Source: an uncultured Clostridia bacterium
Lineage (GTDB): Bacteria; Bacillota; Clostridia; Oscillospirales; Ruminococcaceae
Direction of reading: 5' to 3'
Length of the DNA stretch: 64,000 nucleotides
NCBI GenBank assembly: GCA_944386805.1
Contig: CALXCO010000005.1
Location: 26,980-90,979, forward strand
Shown here: positions 1 to 6,954 of the stretch, in pieces
Layout: each line of letters begins with the position of its first letter
Numbering within the stretch: position 1 is the first letter of the stretch
The notes under the pieces: generated by a model
The model's input: only the letters and a program-made list of their open reading frames with translations
Told to the model about the DNA's origin: nothing
The model's database searches: none
Position numbers and translations under genes: made by a program

Positions 1-2
1 AT

Positions 3-1139
3 TTACGGCGCGTTCTTTTTGGGACGCTCTCCATAATACATATAATAATTGCAGCGCAGCATCCCGTTGTACAGCCGGCGAATCTTGTTCGCACGCCGGC
101 CAAACTGTGCTTCAAACTCCTCGTCAGGCGAAATAATATAATACCCGGTCGCGCCGCGCTTAAAGACACGACCCATCGTCTTTTCAATCTGCCTTGCCTG
201 TTCGACATCCAGCATCCGCTCGCCATAAGGCGGGTTGGTGACGACGACAGCGGCGGTATCCGGCACACGGAAATCCTTGATATCCCGAATTCGGACCCGA
301 ACACGTTCGGCTACACCGGCCTTGTGGGCGTTGTCCAGCGCCAGTTCAAACGCTCCACGGTCGATATCGCTGCCAAATGCGCAGAACTGCGCATCCTTCC
401 GAACAAGGTCGAGTCCTCTTGCCCGCTCTTCCTTCCAGACCGACGCAGGGACTGCGTCCCACTTCTCTGCGGCAAACATCCGCCCGATACTGGCAGGGAT
501 GTTCAATGCCCGCAGTGCACCCTCAATCAGGATTGTACCGGAGCCGCAGAACGGGTCATACAGCTGGGTGTCCTTTTTGACAAACGCGAGGTCCAGCATT
601 CCCGAAGCAAGTGTTTCACGAATCGGAGCTTCATTTGCGTTTTTACGGTAGCCGCGCTTGTGCAGCCCGGCTCCGGAGGTGTCCAGCATAATCACGGCAT
701 GGTCCTTCATAATGGAAAACTGAATCTGATGGACCGGTCCGGTCTCTTCAAACCAGCTGACGCCATACTTTTCCCGGAGACGCTCAACCGCTGCCTTTTT
801 AATAATCTTCTGGCAGTCCGGCACCGAATGGAGCGCCGAATGAATCGCATACCCCTTTACCGGAAAGGCGTCCGCTTTGCCGATAAACTCCTCCAGCGGC
901 AGTGCACGCACGCCGTCAAACAGTTCGGTAAAACTGCGGGCGTCGAATTCGCCCAGCCGAATCAGCACCCGTTCTGCCGTCCTCAGGTTCAAATTTGCAC
1001 GTGCCATCATGCTGATCGGGCCGCTGAACTGGACCCTGCCATCACTGACCAGTACGTTTTCACCGCCCATTCTTCTGACCTCTCCGGCCAGAATACTCTC
1101 CAGTCCAAAAAGACAGGGAGCAATATAGGTATATTCCAT
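3..1139 (-). CDS. THUMP-domain class I SAM-dependent RNA methyltransferase (RlmL/YpsC family)
   Basis: Predicted cytosolic methyltransferase of the family that makes N2-methylguanosine in 23S rRNA (YpsC and the N-terminal half of RlmL). The 378-residue protein starts with MEYTYIAPCLFGLESILAGE, typical of this family, followed by a THUMP-like region. It then has the SAM-binding motif DPFCGSGTILIEG and the catalytic NPPYGERM motif. I chose the ATG at 1139 because a GGAAAGGA ribosome site lies just upstream. A longer frame would add about 20 non-conserved residues. The TAA stop is at 3-5, so the gene is complete although it touches the window edge. Family assignment is secure; the exact target base is inferred. 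Confidence 0.9.
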   Translation of the reverse strand: MEYTYIAPCLFGLESILAGEVRRMGGENVLVSDGRVQFSGPISMMARANLNLRTAERVLIRLGEFDARSFTELFDGVRALPLEEFIGKADAFPVKGYAIHSALHSVPDCQKIIKKAAVERLREKYGVSWFEETGPVHQIQFSIMKDHAVIMLDTSGAGLHKRGYRKNANEAPIRETLASGMLDLAFVKKDTQLYDPFCGSGTILIEGALRALNIPASIGRMFAAEKWDAVPASVWKEERARGLDLVRKDAQFCAFGSDIDRGAFELALDNAHKAGVAERVRVRIRDIKDFRVPDTAAVVVTNPPYGERMLDVEQARQIEKTMGRVFKRGATGYYIISPDEEFEAQFGRRANKIRRLYNGMLRCNYYMYYGERPKKNAP

Positions 1140-1231
1140 AGAAAAATCCTTTCCAGCATCGTAATCAACAGCCGGGCTATGCCAAAATAGAACTGGCATT
1201 TTGGGGGCACTTTTCTTATTTATTTAATAGA

Positions 1232-1261
1232 AAAGCTGCCGCTATTCCCAGCGACAGCTTT
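1232..1261 (-). terminator. candidate hairpin between hpf and the RNA methyltransferase
   Basis: AAAGCTG and CAGCTTT arms with a CGCT/AGCG inner stem. The flank beyond the hairpin on the minus strand is A/T-rich but has no clean T-run, so it may be a weak terminator or a processing hairpin. Confidence 0.35.
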
Positions 1262-1282
1262 ATTATACCATATTTCAGCCCA

Positions 1283-1312
1283 TCCGAAAAGAGCGCTTCT
1301 CTCTTTTCCGAT
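1283..1312 (-). terminator. candidate hairpin immediately after hpf
   Basis: Inverted repeat CCGAAAAGAG / CTCTTTTCCG with one mismatch, about 10 bases past the hpf stop. Its second arm on the minus strand is T-rich (CTCTTTTC). Plausible weak terminator. Confidence 0.35.
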
Positions 1313-1320
1313 AAAATCCG

Positions 1321-1830
1321 TTATCCGGGAATCAGCACGCCATATCCACTGTCACTGCGGCGGTATACCACATTGACAACGCCCGTCTCGGCATTCTCAA
1401 ACATAAAGAAGCTGTGTCCCAGCAGAGTCATCTGGGTGATTGCCTCTTCTACCGACATCGGACGAAGCTCGACGACCTTCTCACGAACAATCTCATAAGA
1501 ATATTCATCCGGTACCGACTCGATCTGGTCAAAGGCAGATACTTTCAGTTTTTTCTGCAGTCTCGTCTTATTCCGGCGGATTCTTCTGATCAGCGTGTCA
1601 ATTGCCGCATCCAACGCGTCCAGTTTATCTGCGTCTGAATTTTCCGCACGGAAGACCATGCCATCAGCGCGAATCGTCAATTCGACTGTTGCCGTATTCT
1701 TTTGAGCGGAAACCTTGACTTCTGCCACCGCGTCATCAAAAAACTTGTCCAGTTTGGCAAGTCGCGCGTCCGCCTTTGCTTTAAAGGCGTCAGGAAGGGT
1801 GATCTTTCTGGCAATGTAGTTGGTATTCAT
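1321..1830 (-). CDS. hpf: ribosome hibernation-promoting factor, long form
   Basis: Long-form HPF/RaiA protein of 169 residues, which in Firmicutes binds the 30S decoding channel and joins two 70S ribosomes into inactive 100S dimers. Residues 1 to about 100 carry the S30AE ribosome-binding fold, including the basic stretch IRRIRRNKTRLQKKLK. A variable linker follows, and the last ~55 residues (VVELRPMSVEEAITQM onward, ending in RRSDSGYGVLIPG) are the C-terminal dimerisation domain. Length and domain order match the family. A promoter lies about 100 bp upstream, so it is probably monocistronic, with possible read-through into the methyltransferase gene. Confidence 0.95.
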   Translation of the reverse strand: MNTNYIARKITLPDAFKAKADARLAKLDKFFDDAVAEVKVSAQKNTATVELTIRADGMVFRAENSDADKLDALDAAIDTLIRRIRRNKTRLQKKLKVSAFDQIESVPDEYSYEIVREKVVELRPMSVEEAITQMTLLGHSFFMFENAETGVVNVVYRRSDSGYGVLIPG

Positions 1831-1926
1831 ACTCAGGCCTCCAATCCTTGGGTCATACAGTCCGTGTGAATTTTCACGGGAGCTGTCCCCGACCCGAAGC
1901 TCTTACTTATTTGAGCTTCTATGGAT

Positions 1927-1955
1927 AGTATAGCACTTGTTTCTATAAATTACAA
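1927..1955 (-). promoter_or_regulatory. promoter of hpf
   Basis: On the minus strand: -35 TTGTAA, 17-bp spacer, -10 TATACT. It predicts a leader of about 90 nt before the hpf start. No regulatory element was recognised in that leader. Confidence 0.6.
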
Positions 1956-2132
1956 GAGATTTCCTATCTTTTTAGAATGTATTCACAAATACTACACATC
2001 CTTTTCGTGCGTTTGACCGTATTTTTCCGTCCGGTTCTGACAGTTTTCTGCAAGGTCAGGGGCTTGCGTTTGTATTTTTTCATAAAACATAAATTATTTT
2101 TTGTGATCTCTGACAAATCGTATTCAAATCCC

Positions 2133-2161
2133 TTGCCTTGTTCCGGTCATTATGCTATTAT
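2133..2161 (+). promoter_or_regulatory. candidate plus-strand promoter in gene-free region
   Basis: -35 TTGCCT (2133-2138), 17-bp spacer, -10 TATTAT (2156-2161). It points right, away from hpf, and is followed within 75 bp by a canonical terminator with no reading frame between them. Confidence 0.4.
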
Positions 2162-2167
2162 ATGTAT

Positions 2168-2234
2168 GCAACTTCCTTCATTACCTTTCACTTTCCCTGT
2201 TTTGAACCGTCGTTTTTACGACGGTTATTTTTTT
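2168..2234 (+). ncRNA. candidate short non-coding transcript
   Basis: The interval between the predicted plus-strand start (~2168) and the terminator ending at 2234 would give an RNA of about 65 nt made of a pyrimidine-rich 5' half and a terminator hairpin. No open frame or known RNA family was recognised. The call rests only on the promoter and terminator spacing, so it is tentative. The rest of 1831-2324 holds the hpf promoter and otherwise AT-rich sequence in which I see nothing. Confidence 0.25.
2205..2234 (+). terminator. intrinsic terminator, plus strand
   Basis: Arms AACCGTCGT (2205-2213) and ACGACGGTT (2218-2226), a tetraloop, then a run of seven T. The opposite strand has no T-run, so the orientation is clear, yet no plus-strand gene precedes it. 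Confidence 0.7.
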
Positions 2235-2260
2235 GCCCTTTTCATTTTCCGCTATCATAA

Positions 2261-2317
2261 AAAAACCGGAAAATCGAAGTGCAGGTCAAACAGCCTGTTT
2301 CTCGATTTTCCGGTTTT
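2261..2317. terminator. terminator of the DUF2798 gene (bidirectional)
   Basis: 17-bp perfect arms AAAAACCGGAAAATCGA (2261-2277) and its complement (2301-2317) with T-runs on both sides, directly after the DUF2798 stop codon. Confidence 0.8.
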
Positions 2318-2324
2318 TCTTTTC

Positions 2325-2786
2325 TTATTGCTTTTTGCTGGCGCGTTCAAAAATCAGACGGAAAATCAGTCTGACCAGCGGACCACAATAGAACATCTGC
2401 CAGCAAATCGCCATCGGGAAGTTCATCGCCCAGGTCTGGACCCAGGTCCCGAAGCTCGGCTGCTTGAACAGCAGGGTCGCAACGCCGCTCATGATCGGGC
2501 ACATGATGCAGCAGATGCAGATAGAAATCGCGTAAGTAATAACCTGCGGGCGGTCATCCGGTCTGACGACGGTAAATGCGAGTTTGCCCGCGACCTTTCC
2601 GACAATAAAGAACTCCAGTACAAAGGCAATCGGCACCATGATCGGCAGCTCGTGCAGCGCCAGAAGAAACGTCTGACCGCTGACGCCGCCGGTGTTCAGT
2701 GCGACATTGTAGACAACCATTCCATAGACCATAATCACCGCCATAATTACGGTGTAGACAAAATCCTGCAGTTTGTTTTTGGGCAT
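2325..2786 (-). CDS. DUF2798 family membrane protein
   Basis: Integral membrane protein of 153 residues with about four predicted transmembrane segments arranged as two similar halves. Each half opens with an apolar helix (FVYTVIMAVIMVYGMVVYN, then VITYAISICICCIMCPIMSG). The start MPKNKLQDF resembles the usual opening of DUF2798 proteins. The ATG at 2786 sits about 10 nt from a GAGGAG ribosome site; the in-frame ATG at 2792 is the alternative. The biochemical role of the family is unknown. It has its own promoter and terminator. An extra terminator-like hairpin lies in its leader, so premature termination may control expression. Confidence 0.75.
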   Translation of the reverse strand: MPKNKLQDFVYTVIMAVIMVYGMVVYNVALNTGGVSGQTFLLALHELPIMVPIAFVLEFFIVGKVAGKLAFTVVRPDDRPQVITYAISICICCIMCPIMSGVATLLFKQPSFGTWVQTWAMNFPMAICWQMFYCGPLVRLIFRLIFERASKKQ

Positions 2787-2826
2787 ATCCATTCTTCTCC
2801 TCATCAGTTTTCTAGTCGACAGGCAC

Positions 2827-2859
2827 AAAAAAAGGACACGAAACTTTCGTCTCGTGCCC
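2827..2859 (-). terminator. terminator-like hairpin in the leader of the DUF2798 gene
   Basis: On the minus strand GGGCACGA pairs with TCGTGTCC (one G-U pair) and is followed by seven T. It lies between the predicted promoter (2887-2915) and the gene start (2786). It is either an attenuator or the terminator of the upstream 149-residue gene. Confidence 0.65.
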
Positions 2860-2886
2860 TGACTGCGACTACCATTTACATTTATC

Positions 2887-2915
2887 AGTATAGCATATCG
2901 GCTGCATCGATGTAA
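2887..2915 (-). promoter_or_regulatory. candidate promoter of the DUF2798 gene
   Basis: Minus strand: TTACAT, 17-bp spacer, TATACT. Predicted start near 2880, only about 20 nt before the terminator-like hairpin. Confidence 0.5.
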
Positions 2916-2982
2916 TACTGTAATTCGACGATTTTCTGCCCGGTGCGGCCAGCAAAAACTGTCCAAATCACCCTCTGTTCAA

Positions 2983-3432
2983 TCATCCAATCCCCATTGC
3001 GCCGTGACTGGAGGCGGGCGGCATCCGCTCCACCATCCGGACAAACAGATTCGGGTCGAGCGCGTCCGTCTTCTGCAAAAATCCGACCAGCACGGTAAAA
3101 TGTCCGCTGAAATTCCGTCTCAGCGTAAACGAGAACACCCGATGGGCAGCTTCTCCAAAGGACAGGTCGGTCAGCGTACCTTCCGAAGACGCCACGACCA
3201 GTACAGCCGGTTTCCGGACGACAAACTCTTTCACAAACCGTTCCAGCAGTTCCTTATCGCCGCTGTAACGGGGCAGGTCTCCATCCAGCTGATACCAGTA
3301 TTCTGTCTGGTCAACCATCCCGACGATCTTTGCAGCGGCGGCAGCAGTATTTTCATTGGTCATGATATGTCTGCCCAAATCGCCGATTGCCGTATAAACG
3401 TCCTTGTTTTCCTTTAAAAGCTGTATATTCAT
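2983..3432 (-). CDS. hypothetical protein, 149 residues
   Basis: I do not recognise this protein. It is soluble, with no signal peptide or membrane segment, and begins MNIQLLKENKDVYTAIGDLG. An AGGAGG ribosome site 7 nt upstream fixes the ATG at 3432. The middle (RKPAVLVVASSEGTLTDLSF) could be a beta-strand-turn-helix core. No catalytic motif stands out. It has a good sigma-A-like promoter about 195 nt upstream, leaving a long leader, and is followed by the DUF2798 gene on the same strand. Real gene judged from ribosome site, promoter and codon pattern; function unknown. Confidence 0.65.
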   Translation of the reverse strand: MNIQLLKENKDVYTAIGDLGRHIMTNENTAAAAAKIVGMVDQTEYWYQLDGDLPRYSGDKELLERFVKEFVVRKPAVLVVASSEGTLTDLSFGEAAHRVFSFTLRRNFSGHFTVLVGFLQKTDALDPNLFVRMVERMPPASSHGAMGIG

Positions 3433-3637
3433 CCTTCCGCCTCCTGTACCGTTCAGGTGTCTCCCAGCGTCAACACTGTGCTGTCGTATACTGTCAGCCG
3501 CCATCCCTGTAAGACAAAGCGGCAGGGCATAAAAAGCTTACACTTCTCATGAACCCCGCCGCGCCATAATCCAACGATCAATCAGTTTAACCACCGGCAG
3601 AGATACAAAGGGACCGCCAGTCCGATGGTTGTACTTT

Positions 3638-3666
3638 ATTATAACATCTCCCGCCCAAATATGCAA
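3638..3666 (-). promoter_or_regulatory. promoter of the 149-residue protein gene
   Basis: Minus strand: TTGCAT, 17-bp spacer, TATAAT. Confidence 0.6.
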
Positions 3667-3822
3667 TAAATGATTTCACAAAGTTGCTGTTAAAAAACTA
3701 TTAACAATCACAAAACACATTGTTTTTTTGACCTTCCCGCGCCATTCACTTCTTTATGGCATAACAATTTTTTCACTCCTGAGAAAATTTTGGTCAAGTT
3801 CATGCTTACTTTACAAACGAAC

Positions 3823-3844
3823 CCTGAAAATGCCCGTTTTCAGG
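3823..3844 (+). promoter_or_regulatory. inverted repeat upstream of the Ugp-like operon
   Basis: Perfect 8-bp arms CCTGAAAA and TTTTCAGG around six bases. It could be an operator or the first hairpin of the leader RNA. Confidence 0.4.
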
Positions 3845-3877
3845 CAATGGCCGCAATCGATGGCCCGCCGATTTTTT
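3843..3877 (+). terminator. attenuator-like hairpin in the importer leader
   Basis: GGC...GCC and GGCC...GGCC pairings (about 3843-3869) followed by a run of seven T, about 80 bp before the ATPase start. Possible premature terminator; the stem is interrupted, so confidence is modest. Confidence 0.35.
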
Positions 3878-3959
3878 TAGCCGAATTTACATGGGTTTGA
3901 ATCAAAAAACAAAATCGGCCTTTATACTGAGGGCGTTGAAAGGAGTGAAGTTCGTAAGA

Positions 3960-5006
3960 ATGGACAAGATCACGTTGAAAGGCATCACAAAGGCCTACGG
4001 CAAAAACCCGCCGGTTATTGAAAACCTCAATCTGGATATTAAGGACGGCAGTTTTACTGTTCTGCTCGGTCCGTCCGGATGCGGTAAATCGACGGTACTT
4101 CGGATGATTGCCGGACTGGAAAAGACTACAGAGGGTGACGTCCTGATCGACGGCGTCAGTGTACGCGATGTCGAGCCGGGCGACCGCAATATTGCAATGG
4201 TATTCCAGAACTATGCCCTCTACCCCACCATGACTGTACGTGAAAACATCGAATTCGGACTCAAAAACATGAAGGTTCCCAAAGAGGAACGCAAAGCACG
4301 TATCAGTGAAATCGCCGAAATGGTCGGCCTGACCGAATACCTCGACCGCAAACCTGCAAACCTGTCGGGTGGTCAGCGGCAGCGTGTCGCGCTGGCGCGT
4401 GCTATCGTCAAAAAACCCGCGGTCTTCCTGATGGATGAACCGCTCTCCAACCTGGACGCAAAACTGCGTACCCAGATCCGCACCGACCTGATCGAGCTGC
4501 ACCAGAAGCTGAAAACAACCTTCGTCTATGTCACCCACGACCAGATCGAAGCGATGAGCATGGGCACCGACATCGTCCTGCTGGACCGCGGTAAAATCCA
4601 GCAGCATGACACACCCGATCAGCTCTATGCGAACCCCGCCAACGTCTTCACCGCACGGTTTATCGGTTCGCCTCCGATGAATATCCTCCCGGCTGAAGCG
4701 GCTGACAACAAATTTGAAGAAAACATCGTCAAAATCGGGTTCCGGCCGGAAAAAGCCCATCTGATCAATGCCGACCAAACCGGAGACGCAAACTCCATCG
4801 TCATCGACGGCGAAGTGGTGGCACGCGAGATGCTGGGCGACCAGGTACTCTACAAGCTCCGCACCCCTTACGGCAATATCTCAGTCAAGGACTTCGGCGA
4901 CAGCCAGTTCACCTACGGCAGCCATAAGGTCGCAATCGCTATCAAAGATACCGCCTGTTTTGACGCACAGGAAAAACTGCGCGGCTTTGGACTGGAAAAG
5001 GAGTGA
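3960..5006 (+). CDS. ugpC: ABC transporter ATP-binding protein, UgpC/MsmK/MalK type
   Basis: Cytosolic ATPase that powers CUT1 importers. The 348-residue protein has Walker A GPSGCGKST (~37-45), Q-loop FQNYALYP (~82-89), signature LSGGQRQRVALARA (~135-148), Walker B VFLMDEP (~155-161), the H-loop VTHD and a C-terminal regulatory extension. I start at the ATG at 3960 (MDKITLKGITKAYG) because this matches family N-termini. An AAGGAG lies 14 nt upstream, longer than usual, and an in-frame GTG at 3945 is the alternative. First gene of a six-gene operon. It is the only CUT1 ATPase in the window, so it may also serve the importers at 31-35 kb and 53-57 kb. Confidence 0.93.
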   Translation: MDKITLKGITKAYGKNPPVIENLNLDIKDGSFTVLLGPSGCGKSTVLRMIAGLEKTTEGDVLIDGVSVRDVEPGDRNIAMVFQNYALYPTMTVRENIEFGLKNMKVPKEERKARISEIAEMVGLTEYLDRKPANLSGGQRQRVALARAIVKKPAVFLMDEPLSNLDAKLRTQIRTDLIELHQKLKTTFVYVTHDQIEAMSMGTDIVLLDRGKIQQHDTPDQLYANPANVFTARFIGSPPMNILPAEAADNKFEENIVKIGFRPEKAHLINADQTGDANSIVIDGEVVAREMLGDQVLYKLRTPYGNISVKDFGDSQFTYGSHKVAIAIKDTACFDAQEKLRGFGLEKE

Positions 5007-5011
5007 GTCGG

Positions 5012-5962
5012 GTGCTGCGAATGGAAAAAATAGCGTCGGGCGCACGGATTCATTCGGCTTCCCAGACGCAGCTGCATAAGAAAAGCCTCTTTTCCAAAAT
5101 CATGACCGCGATGCGGCCGTATCTGATGGTCGCGCCTGCGATGGCAGTCTTTGGCGTGTTCATCCTCTACCCGATCTTCTATATGATCTACCTCAGTTTC
5201 TTTGACTGGAACCTGATCGGGGATATGAAGTACATCGGGCTGGAAAACTACACCGATATGCTGGGAGACAAGGACTTCTGGCAGGTTTTGGGAAACTCGG
5301 TCTATTACATGGTGATGGTGGTCATCTTTGAGATGGTCCTCTCGCTGCTGCTGGCAGCCTACCTCAATCGCAATACCCGCACCAACCGGATTTTGCAGAG
5401 CATCGCCTTTACCCCCTACATCACCTCGATGGTGTCGGTCGCCTTCATCTGGATGTGGCTGATGGACAGCGACTACGGTCTGCTCAACTACCTGCTCAGT
5501 CTGGTCGGCATCGGCCCGGTCGGATGGCTGTCCGACCCGAAAGTCGCGATGAATTCGCTGGTACTGGTCTCGGTCTGGAAGGGGCTAGGCTACAACACCA
5601 TTATCATCATCTCGGCCATGCAGTCGGTCCCCGGCTATCTGTACGAAGCCGCTGCACTGGATAAGACGCCGAAATGGAAATCCTTCTGGAAGATCACCCT
5701 GCCGATGATCTCCCCCACCCTCTTCTTCCTTGCGCTGATGAACATCATTGCAGCGCTCAAGGTATTTGAAACGGTCAACATCATGACCCAGGGCGGACCG
5801 ATGAACTCGACCAATACGCTGGTCTATAACATCTACCAGTACGGTTTTGAGTACTTCAAGATCGGGTATGCTTCCGCACTTGGCGTCGCGCTGATGGTCG
5901 TCATCGGCTTCTTCACGCTGATCTACTTCCGCGTACTCAGCAAACGGGTCTACTACAATTGA
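5012..5962 (+). CDS. ABC transporter permease, UgpA/MalF type
   Basis: Inner-membrane permease of a CUT1 importer, about 316 residues with six predicted transmembrane helices. It carries the cytoplasmic EAA loop that contacts the ATPase (EAAALDKTPKWKSFWKITLP). Start choice is uncertain: a GTG at 5012 lies 8 nt from AAGGAG, an ATG at 5021 is nearby, and a GTG at 5003 would overlap the ATPase stop. The gene is tightly coupled to the ATPase gene before it and to the second permease after it. Annotation as UgpA-like comes from the UgpB-like binding protein in the operon. Confidence 0.9.
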   Translation: MLRMEKIASGARIHSASQTQLHKKSLFSKIMTAMRPYLMVAPAMAVFGVFILYPIFYMIYLSFFDWNLIGDMKYIGLENYTDMLGDKDFWQVLGNSVYYMVMVVIFEMVLSLLLAAYLNRNTRTNRILQSIAFTPYITSMVSVAFIWMWLMDSDYGLLNYLLSLVGIGPVGWLSDPKVAMNSLVLVSVWKGLGYNTIIIISAMQSVPGYLYEAAALDKTPKWKSFWKITLPMISPTLFFLALMNIIAALKVFETVNIMTQGGPMNSTNTLVYNIYQYGFEYFKIGYASALGVALMVVIGFFTLIYFRVLSKRVYYN

Positions 5963-5983
5963 TCCGGCAGAAAGGACATGAAC

Positions 5984-6847
5984 ATGACTTCTATACATAA
6001 CGGGCTGCGCCCTGTTCGGGTTAAACCGGCCAAACTGATCGGAACCATTCTTCGCTGGTGCCTCAATGCCTTTATTGCACTGCTCTTTTTCATCCCGTTT
6101 TACTGGATGTTCATCACCTCGGTCAAAACGCTGGGACAGACGCTGATTACACCGCCCACCTTCTGGACATGGGACCCGCAGTGGAACAACTTCAGCGTCG
6201 TATTTGAAAAGGTTGACGTCTGGGGAATGCTGGGCAACTCGCTGATCGTTACCGCGGGCACGCTGATCTGCCAGTGCCTGACGGTTATTCCGGCAGCATA
6301 TGCATTCGCCCGGTATAAGTTCAAAGGTGCCAAGCTGCTGTTCGGCATTACGCTGGCAACCATGATGATTCCCTCTCAGCTGATCTTCCTGCCGGTTTAC
6401 CTGATGTTCAGCAAATGGGGTATGATTAACACCTACTGGTCGCTGATTCTTCCTTCTGCATCCAGTGCGTTTGCAATCTTCATGCTCCGGCAGACCTTCA
6501 AGCAGGTTTCGGAAGAACTTCTGGAAGCGGCGCGTCTGGATAAGGCAGGCGAGCTGAAAATCATCACCAAGATCATGCTTCCGCTGGCACGTCCGACCGT
6601 CGTCACCCTTGCAATGCTGACCTTCATCAGCATCTGGAACGACTACTTCTGGCCACTGGTCATGACCACCAAGGCAGACGTCCGTACCCTTCCGGTCGGT
6701 ATCGCATCGCTGAGAATGACCGAAAGCGGCGTCAACTATCAGATTATGATGGCAGGCAATGTCATCCTGGTCATCCCGGTTCTGGTCGTCTTCTTCCTCG
6801 CACAAAAACAGATTATCAAAGCATTCACCTATACCGGTGTCAAATAA
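5984..6847 (+). CDS. ABC transporter permease, UgpE/MalG type
   Basis: Second permease of the same CUT1 importer, 287 residues, with about six transmembrane helices and a C-terminal EAA motif (EAARLDKAGELKIITKIMLP). The ATG at 5984 is preferred because AGAAAGGA lies 7 nt upstream; the ATG at 5978 would be too close. The last residues AFTYTGVK are a common MalG-family end. It probably forms a heterodimer with the preceding permease. Confidence 0.92.
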   Translation: MTSIHNGLRPVRVKPAKLIGTILRWCLNAFIALLFFIPFYWMFITSVKTLGQTLITPPTFWTWDPQWNNFSVVFEKVDVWGMLGNSLIVTAGTLICQCLTVIPAAYAFARYKFKGAKLLFGITLATMMIPSQLIFLPVYLMFSKWGMINTYWSLILPSASSAFAIFMLRQTFKQVSEELLEAARLDKAGELKIITKIMLPLARPTVVTLAMLTFISIWNDYFWPLVMTTKADVRTLPVGIASLRMTESGVNYQIMMAGNVILVIPVLVVFFLAQKQIIKAFTYTGVK

Positions 6848-6954
6848 TCCGTGATCCGGCCTGCAAAGCCAGGTCTGTATAAAACGCATCCCACCATATA
6901 CAAACAAAAAAACAATCCACCGGATGCGTTCCGATGAAAGGAAAGGTAATAACA

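Larger units (their letters stand above)
3433..3959. other. intergenic region between divergent genes, with hairpins
   Basis: This 527-bp gap holds the leader and promoter of the 149-residue gene on the left. To the right of ~3720 lies the control region of the importer operon. On the plus strand there is a weak promoter candidate near 3790 (TTGGTC, 16 bp, TACAAA), the inverted repeat at 3823-3844 and a hairpin with T-run at 3843-3877. I see no gene or known riboswitch. The ~195-nt minus-strand leader has short open frames I could not support. Confidence 0.5.

Noticed and set aside
1977..2915. 312-codon plus-strand frame across the hpf-DUF2798 gap
   Set aside because: It runs through two strong terminator hairpins and is antisense to the DUF2798 gene. 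It has no ribosome site.
3505..3632. Short open frames in the minus-strand leader of the 149-residue protein, including one ending in an arginine-rich tail
   Set aside because: No convincing ribosome site or start codon, and no family match I could support.
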